Below, piece after piece: positions 58,146 through 64,000 of a DNA stretch of 64,000 nt. Position 1 is the first letter of the stretch. The number at the start of each line of letters is the position of its first letter. Source of the stretch: Lachnospiraceae bacterium (GTDB taxonomy: Bacteria; Bacillota; Clostridia; Lachnospirales; Lachnospiraceae); NCBI GenBank assembly GCA_910575035.1, contig CAJTDL010000011.1:1-64000 (forward strand), given 5' to 3'. The notes under the pieces are model-generated. The model was given only the letters and a program-made list of their open reading frames with translations, had not been told where the DNA came from and ran no database searches. The translations under genes and the position numbers were made by a program.

Positions 58146-59492
58146 ATGAACCGCAACCAATTTATATGGCATGACCGGTTTAAAATCGGTGTAGAGATAA
58201 TTGACAAAGAGCACAGGAAGCTTTTCAGTATTATGAATAAGCTTCTTGATTACAGTGATGATGAGGAAAAGAGTCAATGGGTCTGCCAGGAGGGAATTAA
58301 ATATTTTAAGGGCCATGCCATGAAGCATTTTGCAGAAGAAGAAGTCTATATGGCGTCCATTAACTATATTGAATATGATACGCACAGGCGTATCCATGAT
58401 AATTTTCGCAAAAAAACCCTTCCTGAAATTGAAAAAGAACTGGTACAGACCAATTATTCCCCTGAGGCGATCAATCATTTCTTGGGCGTATGCGCTGGCT
58501 GGCTAATAGGGCACACCCTGACAGAGGATCGGGCGATCACAGGAAAAGCGAGCAGTAAATGGGGAAAGCTTTTGCCAGAAGAAGAACACGCTGCCATGAA
58601 GCAGGTCATCACCCAGCTTTTGCATGACATGTTCCATCTAAGCCCACGGGTCATCAGCGAGCACTACAATGGGGAGGAGTTTGGAAAAGGCATCTATTAC
58701 CGCCTAGTCTACGGCTCCAAAGAAGGAGAAAGGTGTGAAATCTTCTTAGTCTTCGAAGAAAAGCTGCTTTTCAACACCCTTGAACCAATCATAGGAAAAC
58801 AATCCGATAAATTAAGCGTTATGATGATGAATGTCACCCGTTATACAGCCCGGCAGTTTGTAGACCGTATCCGCAAGCATTTCCCGGCCGCTGAGCTCTA
58901 TGAAGTGAAGGATGAAAACCTGCTGACTTATACCCAATTCCAAAACGCTTTTGAGAAGCACACCCCTCAATGCAGCCTGCTCTTTGACACAGGGGAAGGA
59001 TATTTTGCCTATTGTGTTATGGCACCGCATTTATTGGAGAAGGAAAAGGTCGGCCCCTCCATCAAGGCAGAAAATGCCATATTCGAAATCCAAAAATACC
59101 TGGATAACAACACCGAATACCACAAGAAGCGGATCCTGGTAGTGGATGATTCCATGGTGATACAAAAAGCCATGCAGGATCTGTTAAGCAAAGATTACAG
59201 GGTCGTGCTGGCCAACTCCGGGGTATCCGCTATCCGAAGCATGATTTTAGACCACCCAGATCTGGTTTTGCTGGATTATGAAATGCCCGTCTGCGACGGC
59301 AAACAGGTATTGGAAATGATCCGTTCAGAAAAGGAACTGGAAGACATCCCTGTTATTTTCCTGACCAGCAGGGCTGACGCAGAAAGCGTCAAAAATGTAA
59401 TATCTTTAAAGCCTGCAGGCTACCTGCCAAAGAGCATGAAGCCAGATGAGATCAAAAGCAATATTGACAGCTTTTTTCAGAATAAAAAATAA
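58146..59492 (+). CDS. Hemerythrin - CheX-like - response-regulator fusion
   Basis: 448 residues from MNRNQFIWHDRFKIGVEIID (AAGGAGGATAAC upstream). Domains: bacteriohemerythrin, residues 1-130 (IDKEHRKLF, HFAEEEVYM, THRRIHDNF, GHTLTEDR); a CheX/CheC-like phosphatase-type domain at about 155-310; a receiver domain at about 327-448 with phospho-acceptor LLDYEMPVCDG, DDS pair in RILVVDDS and lysine in GYLPKSM. It may couple an oxygen or redox signal to phosphate flow in chemotaxis-like signalling. No output DNA-binding domain. Confidence 0.8.
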   Translation: MNRNQFIWHDRFKIGVEIIDKEHRKLFSIMNKLLDYSDDEEKSQWVCQEGIKYFKGHAMKHFAEEEVYMASINYIEYDTHRRIHDNFRKKTLPEIEKELVQTNYSPEAINHFLGVCAGWLIGHTLTEDRAITGKASSKWGKLLPEEEHAAMKQVITQLLHDMFHLSPRVISEHYNGEEFGKGIYYRLVYGSKEGERCEIFLVFEEKLLFNTLEPIIGKQSDKLSVMMMNVTRYTARQFVDRIRKHFPAAELYEVKDENLLTYTQFQNAFEKHTPQCSLLFDTGEGYFAYCVMAPHLLEKEKVGPSIKAENAIFEIQKYLDNNTEYHKKRILVVDDSMVIQKAMQDLLSKDYRVVLANSGVSAIRSMILDHPDLVLLDYEMPVCDGKQVLEMIRSEKELEDIPVIFLTSRADAESVKNVISLKPAGYLPKSMKPDEIKSNIDSFFQNKK

Positions 59493-59621
59493 TGCCAACC
59501 TTATGAAAAGAATTCTGCTTGGAAGGCTATTACCATAAGAAAATCCAAAGGGGTTTCCTATCATATGAAATGGGCCAGCATGCCAAGATCCTCTTCCCCT
59601 CTTCGTATGCCAGCCCGTTTT

Positions 59622-61724
59622 TTATTTTCCTATATTTTTCAAAATAACAGCAGTATTTGGCGGAAGGTTAATCTTCAGACGGCCATCATGCACCTCATAA
59701 ACCTCCGGCTCCAAAGAATAACTCTCCGGCCTTGTCATAATCATCCTTTCCAACCGTGTGTCCCGCTCCATTTCTGCCGGCCATACCCTCCACTGCATAA
59801 ACCGTTCTACATAATCATTATTGATCACAATGATAAATTGCTGCTGCCTATTAAACCGCCCATAGCACATGACCTGGTGCTCGCCGCCCAAAAACTTCAG
59901 GGAGCCTGTCCGCAAAGCTTCGTTTTCCCGATGGATGCGGATGATATCACGATGGAATGACAACAGCTCCTGATCCTCTTGCCCCCAGGGATATGTCCTG
60001 CGGTTATCTGGATCGGTAAAACCCACCACGCCAGCCTCATCCCCATAATAAATGGTGGGCGCCCCTGGCCATGTCATCTGCACTACCACAGCTTCTTTGA
60101 AAACACCCTTATTGACATTTTCCCCTGCCGCAGCGCTTCCCAGATTATTCACCCTGCCTACCTTGTGGTTGGTACGGGTCAAAAACCGGGAATGGTCATG
60201 ATTTGACAGCTCATTCATGGCACATTGCAGGGATGACGTCATAAAACGGGTCATGTAATAGTTCATGGCTCCTTCAAAATTCTGGAAATTACCCAGCATA
60301 TCCTCCCGATAGCCATCACTGTGTTTCTCCATGCCAGTCAAAAACCAGGTCAACGGCTCCATAAAAGCATCGTAATTCATCACTGTATCCCACTGATCCC
60401 CACGCAGCCATTCCACTGGATCCCCATAATGCTCTGCAAGGACAATCGCTTCTGGGTTTGCCCCTTTCACTGCCCGCCGAAAATCACGCCAAAACTGATG
60501 GTTAAATTCTACGGAATGCCCCAAATCCGCTGCCACGTCTAAACGCCAGCCATCAGCGTTGAAAGGCGGGGAAACCCATTTCCTGCCAATATCCAGAATA
60601 TAGTCATACAGCTCTTGGGAGCCCTCATAATTCAGCTTGGGCAGGGTATCATGCCCCCACCATCCATCATAGCTGCCATTATAGGGCCAACGGTTTTCAT
60701 CGTGGAACTGGAAAAAGTTCCGATAAGGGCTGTCTTCAGAAATATATGCCCCTGTGGCATAGCCCAGCTCCTTCTCATAGAGCAGCTCCCTGTCCAGCCA
60801 TTTGTTAAAGGAACCACAATGGTTGAACACACCGTCTAAAATCACCCGCATACCCCGCTTATGGGCTTCTTCGATCAATGTGGCAAACAGCTCATTGCTG
60901 GCTTCCAGGTTCCTGCGGTCAGACACACGTTTGATGTACTTTGTAGCATGGGTATTGTCTGTGTCCCCAGGGTTCAAAAGCTCCCCGCCATCCTCTACAA
61001 TCCGCCCATAGTGGGGATCAATATAATCATAATCCTGAATATCATACTTATGGTTCGATGGCGACACAAACAGTGGGTTAAAGTACAAAACCTCTATCCC
61101 CAGGTTCTGGAGATAATCCAGCTTCAGCAGGACGCCAGTCAAATCCCCGCCGTAAAATTCGCCTACGCCAAAATCCGCTGGGCATTTATTCCAATCATCT
61201 ACATGCTGGCTGTATACCTTAATGTAGTAATATTCATTTGTTTCTACATTATTGGTAGGATCCCCGGAACAGAAACGGTCTACCAAAATCTGATACATCA
61301 CTGCGCCCTTTGCCCAATTCGGCGTGGAAAATCCAGGGACAATCACAAAATCATATTCCGGCCGCACCTGGGAACAGACGCCCATGCGGTCATAACAGCA
61401 ATGGAGCATCCCTGCCGCCACTTCAAAATGGTAACGGAAAGGCTCTGTGCCAAGCTGCACCTTGATCCGATAATAGTCAAATTCCCCCTGGCTCTCCTGC
61501 TTCTTCATGGATAACTTCCCATTCTCGCTGCACAGCCACACAATATCCACATTGTTTTTGGCAGATCGGAAGGTAAGCTCCACTTCTTCGTTCTCCCCAG
61601 GCTCCGATGGGTTCCTGTAGTCCTTTGTCCCATCTGCAAACAAGGCATGCTTGCGAAACAATGGGCGCATCTGCATCATATATTGTTGTTTTTGATTTAA
61701 TTCATAAATAGAATATTCACTCAT
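59622..61724 (-). CDS. GH13 alpha-amylase family enzyme (neopullulanase/cyclomaltodextrinase type)
   Basis: 700 residues from MSEYSIYELNQKQQY with GGAGGAGGCC upstream; the longer frame to 61880 is unlikely. The N-terminal 170 residues form a CBM34-like domain. The barrel has RVILDGVFNHCG (region I), GWRLDVAADLGH (nucleophile Asp, II), AIVLAEHYGD (acid Glu, III) and ELSNHDHSRF (IV). No signal peptide, so it acts in the cytosol on imported maltodextrins. The size and the N-terminal domain fit maltogenic amylase relatives. Confidence 0.85.
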   Translation of the reverse strand: MSEYSIYELNQKQQYMMQMRPLFRKHALFADGTKDYRNPSEPGENEEVELTFRSAKNNVDIVWLCSENGKLSMKKQESQGEFDYYRIKVQLGTEPFRYHFEVAAGMLHCCYDRMGVCSQVRPEYDFVIVPGFSTPNWAKGAVMYQILVDRFCSGDPTNNVETNEYYYIKVYSQHVDDWNKCPADFGVGEFYGGDLTGVLLKLDYLQNLGIEVLYFNPLFVSPSNHKYDIQDYDYIDPHYGRIVEDGGELLNPGDTDNTHATKYIKRVSDRRNLEASNELFATLIEEAHKRGMRVILDGVFNHCGSFNKWLDRELLYEKELGYATGAYISEDSPYRNFFQFHDENRWPYNGSYDGWWGHDTLPKLNYEGSQELYDYILDIGRKWVSPPFNADGWRLDVAADLGHSVEFNHQFWRDFRRAVKGANPEAIVLAEHYGDPVEWLRGDQWDTVMNYDAFMEPLTWFLTGMEKHSDGYREDMLGNFQNFEGAMNYYMTRFMTSSLQCAMNELSNHDHSRFLTRTNHKVGRVNNLGSAAAGENVNKGVFKEAVVVQMTWPGAPTIYYGDEAGVVGFTDPDNRRTYPWGQEDQELLSFHRDIIRIHRENEALRTGSLKFLGGEHQVMCYGRFNRQQQFIIVINNDYVERFMQWRVWPAEMERDTRLERMIMTRPESYSLEPEVYEVHDGRLKINLPPNTAVILKNIGK

Positions 61725-62301
61725 GGCCTCCTCCAATCTATGAGCTCTGCTGGATTTACTTATAAATTTATGGCCTTCTTTTATTTTATCGGATTCTTCT
61801 ATATTAATCAATATCTCTGGTAAAATTCGGTAGATTTGATATTGGATATTGTTACTATTCACGGACTGGGTGCCGCTCATAGGAACAATTCGGGGCGATA
61901 TTTAAAGTTTTGCTGCACAAAAATCGCCCTTCACTCCTGAATCATGTTCTCACGGAATGCGCAGTTCAGCGCATTCCTGAGCCATGAATAGTAACTGGTT
62001 ATTCGTTACTATCCATAACCCAGGCATGCGCCAAACTGCACATCCTGGTATGCTCACTGCATTACAGTTCATTTCTTAAATAAAACAGGCAGCTACTAAG
62101 AGCTGCCTTTTAGGAGAAGGTATTTTTACTATGGGGTATAGCAAAAACTATATAATGTATTGGGGGTTTTTACAGTTATTATAATACCACAGAACCACAA
62201 ATAAGTGTGCACAAACTTCACAAAATTCAGCATTCATTTTTGTACATTTTGTACAGCCACTTTTTTTCTGTCCCTATGAAAACCACGGAATACTGCACAA
62301 A
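61725..62301. other. 577-base gap with two hairpins
   Basis: Between the ftsH end and the amylase start. GGAATGCGC (61954-61962) pairs with GCGCATTCC (61969-61977), followed by a GTAACTGG-type imperfect inverted repeat (about 61988-62020). AGGCAGCT and AGCTGCCT (62087-62108) with T-tails both ways are the likely ftsH terminator. No ORF is supported. Confidence 0.55.
62087..62112. terminator. Bidirectional-looking terminator after ftsH
   Basis: AGGCAGCT-N6-AGCTGCCT with TTTT on one side and TGTTTTATTT on the other strand. Confidence 0.65.
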
Positions 62302-64000
62302 TCACCCTTCAAATAGCGCCTCGAACTCATCCCGGCTGATTTTCTCCTTCTCCAACAGAAGATCTGCGCATTTATGAAGGATCTTTTCATGCTCCATCAG
62401 GATACTCCTGGATTTCTTATAACACTCATCAATGATACGTTTGATCTCCTGGTCAATGATTCCCGCAATATTCTCCCCATAGGCCCTTGTATGCGCCAAA
62501 TCCCTTCCTATAAACACCTCATCATCATCATTATCATAATTGATCAGGCCCACATGCTCAGACATGCCGTATTTGGTCACCATAGCCTTGGCTACGCTGG
62601 TAGCCTGCTTGATATCCTGGGAAGCCCCAGTGGTAATGTCATCAAAGATCATTTCCTCTGCCACGCGCCCGCCCAGGTCTACGATAATCTCCTGAAGCAT
62701 CCTGCCCTTGGTATTGAACATTTCTTCCCGCTCTGGCAGAGGCATCGTATAACCCGCCGCCCCTACGCCTGTGGGAATAATGGACACAGAATACACCGGC
62801 CCCACATCCGGCAGCACATGGAATAATATAGCATGGCCTGCCTCATGGTAAGCTGTGATCCTCTTTTCCTTGTCCGTGATAATACGGCTTTTCTTCTCAG
62901 AGCCGATCCCAACCTTTACAAAGGACCTGCGGATATCATTTTGCACGATATAGCCCCGATCCTCTTTGGCTGCATAAATAGCCGCCTCATTCAGAAGGTT
63001 TTCCAAATCTGCCCCGGTAAATCCTGCGGTTGTCTGGGCAACCTGCTTCAAATCCACATCATCCCCCAAGGGTTTGTTGCCTGCATGGACCTTGAGGATC
63101 TCCTCTCTTCCGCCCACATCCGGCCTTCCCACATGCACCTTTCGGTCAAAACGGCCTGGGCGCATGATCGCCGGATCCAGAATATCCACACGGTTTGTAG
63201 CCGCCATCACAATGATCCCTTCATTTACCCCAAATCCATCCATCTCCACCAGAAGCTGGTTCAGGGTCTGTTCCCGCTCATCATGGCCGCCGCCCATTCC
63301 AGTCCCGCGCCGCCTTGCCACAGCGTCAATCTCATCAATAAATACGATACAAGGAGCATTTTTCTTGGCTTCCTCAAACAAATCCCGGACACGGGATGCA
63401 CCCACGCCCACAAACATCTCCACAAAGTCTGAACCAGAAATACTGAAGAAAGGCACGCCTGCCTCCCCTGCCACAGCCTTGGCCAAAAGGGTCTTCCCTG
63501 TCCCGGGAGGTCCTACCAGCAGCACGCCCTTGGGAATCCTGGCTCCCAGCTTCGTATATTTCCTGGGAGCCCGCAAAAAGTCTACCAGCTCTTCTAATTC
63601 TTCCTTTTCTTCCTTTAGCCCTGCAACCTTGGAAAAGGTCACGGTCTTATTCTCATCTGTAGTCATTCTGGCCCGGCTCTTCCCAAAATTCATCATCTTA
63701 TTGCCGCCGCCAGAGGCAGACGCCGCATGGTTTGTCATCATAATATAAAAGACAAACAGCACAGCAAACAGGATCAGAGTGGGAAGGATGGAAATCAGCC
63801 AGTTCTCCTCCGGCATCTCCCGCACCACATAATCTTCAAAGCCATGCTCTTTCATAGTCTCCTGCAGCTCATTAATATCTGACACATACAGCACTTTCAT
63901 GCCATTTCCTTTATAATCCCCCTCCAGGACAATATCTGCCTCTCCGCTTGGCACCTCCCGATTCTGGGAGACGGTGACGGACACCACATTCCCCCTATCC
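62302..64000 (-). CDS. ftsH: FtsH ATP-dependent zinc metalloprotease, N-terminus off the window
   Basis: About 566 residues are visible; the frame stays open to the right edge, so the first membrane helix and start lie outside. The second membrane helix ([20 protein letters not shown]) is present. The AAA domain has Walker A GPPGTGKT, Walker [10 protein letters not shown] and the second region of homology [20 protein letters not shown]. The protease has the zinc motif HEAGH. It degrades membrane and regulatory proteins in ATP-driven fashion; hexameric in the membrane. Confidence 0.95.
   Translation of the reverse strand, partial: DRGNVVSVTVSQNREVPSGEADIVLEGDYKGNGMKVLYVSDINELQETMKEHGFEDYVVREMPEENWLISILPTLILFAVLFVFYIMMTNHAASASGGGNKMMNFGKSRARMTTDENKTVTFSKVAGLKEEKEELEELVDFLRAPRKYTKLGARIPKGVLLVGPPGTGKTLLAKAVAGEAGVPFFSISGSDFVEMFVGVGASRVRDLFEEAKKNAPCIVFIDEIDAVARRRGTGMGGGHDEREQTLNQLLVEMDGFGVNEGIIVMAATNRVDILDPAIMRPGRFDRKVHVGRPDVGGREEILKVHAGNKPLGDDVDLKQVAQTTAGFTGADLENLLNEAAIYAAKEDRGYIVQNDIRRSFVKVGIGSEKKSRIITDKEKRITAYHEAGHAILFHVLPDVGPVYSVSIIPTGVGAAGYTMPLPEREEMFNTKGRMLQEIIVDLGGRVAEEMIFDDITTGASQDIKQATSVAKAMVTKYGMSEHVGLINYDNDDDEVFIGRDLAHTRAYGENIAGIIDQEIKRIIDECYKKSRSILMEHEKILHKCADLLLEKEKISRDEFEALFEG

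Noticed and set aside
59979-61514. Plus-strand frames opposite the amylase gene
   Set aside because: Shadows of a GH13 gene with all catalytic motifs on the minus strand.

Overview
The window is chromosomal DNA of a spore-forming member of the Clostridia, most likely a gut Lachnospiraceae. The evidence is low to middling GC, strong AGGAGG ribosome sites, a dipicolinate synthase operon (spore core DPA), two hemerythrin-type proteins, and mobile-element gene families typical of Lachnospiraceae. Species cannot be fixed from the sequence alone.

The left 45.8 kb is a tandem array of integrative elements stacked against the 3' end of guaA (GMP synthase, minus strand, stop at 45836). The guaA tail, which codes for (I/V)EFE-stop, is repeated at 861, 10006, 19928, 36556 and 45836. 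These copies cut the array into a partial element E0 (1-860) and four further elements: E1 (861-10005), E2 (10006-19927), E3 (19928-36555) and E4 (36556-45835). E1, E2 and E4 are one family of mobilizable elements. They share a ~210-bp left end and a minus-strand core: excisionase, tyrosine integrase, ribbon-helix-helix MobC-like protein, an unannotated 49-aa ORF, RepA-like ATPase, a structured oriT-like gap, MobV relaxase and TnpV. An XRE regulator is divergent from the core. E4 is intact by eye. E2 has a frameshifted relaxase. E1 is badly decayed: integrase frameshift, a stop codon in the ATPase, a deletion fusing ATPase to relaxase, and a stop codon in tnpV. Cargo differs: E1 carries acetyltransferases, a type I toxin and a ribbon-helix-helix gene set between repeated GCCGTCA boxes; E2 a KilA-N protein with an unknown partner and a broken methyltransferase; E4 an ImmA/IrrE-DUF4411 pair, a MarR regulator and a PNPOx-like protein.

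E3 is different. Its own integrase lies at the far end from guaA, next to a MobC-like gene split by an amber codon. It has a phage-type replication/recombination block (SF3 helicase-primase, Rad52-like annealing protein, YqaJ nuclease, DUF932) but no capsid, terminase or relaxase gene. Cargo includes a YARHG lipoprotein with a zinc-ribbon protein and a UPF0175/PIN toxin-antitoxin pair.

The right 18 kb is ordinary chromosome: guaA, a bacteriohemerythrin, dpaA-dpaB followed by four 47-bp tandem repeats, a sigma-70-like protein without region 4, tRNA-Tyr, a large secreted GH92 mannosidase gene broken by three frameshifts and an amber codon, a hemerythrin-CheX-receiver fusion, a GH13 amylase-type enzyme, and ftsH running off the right edge.
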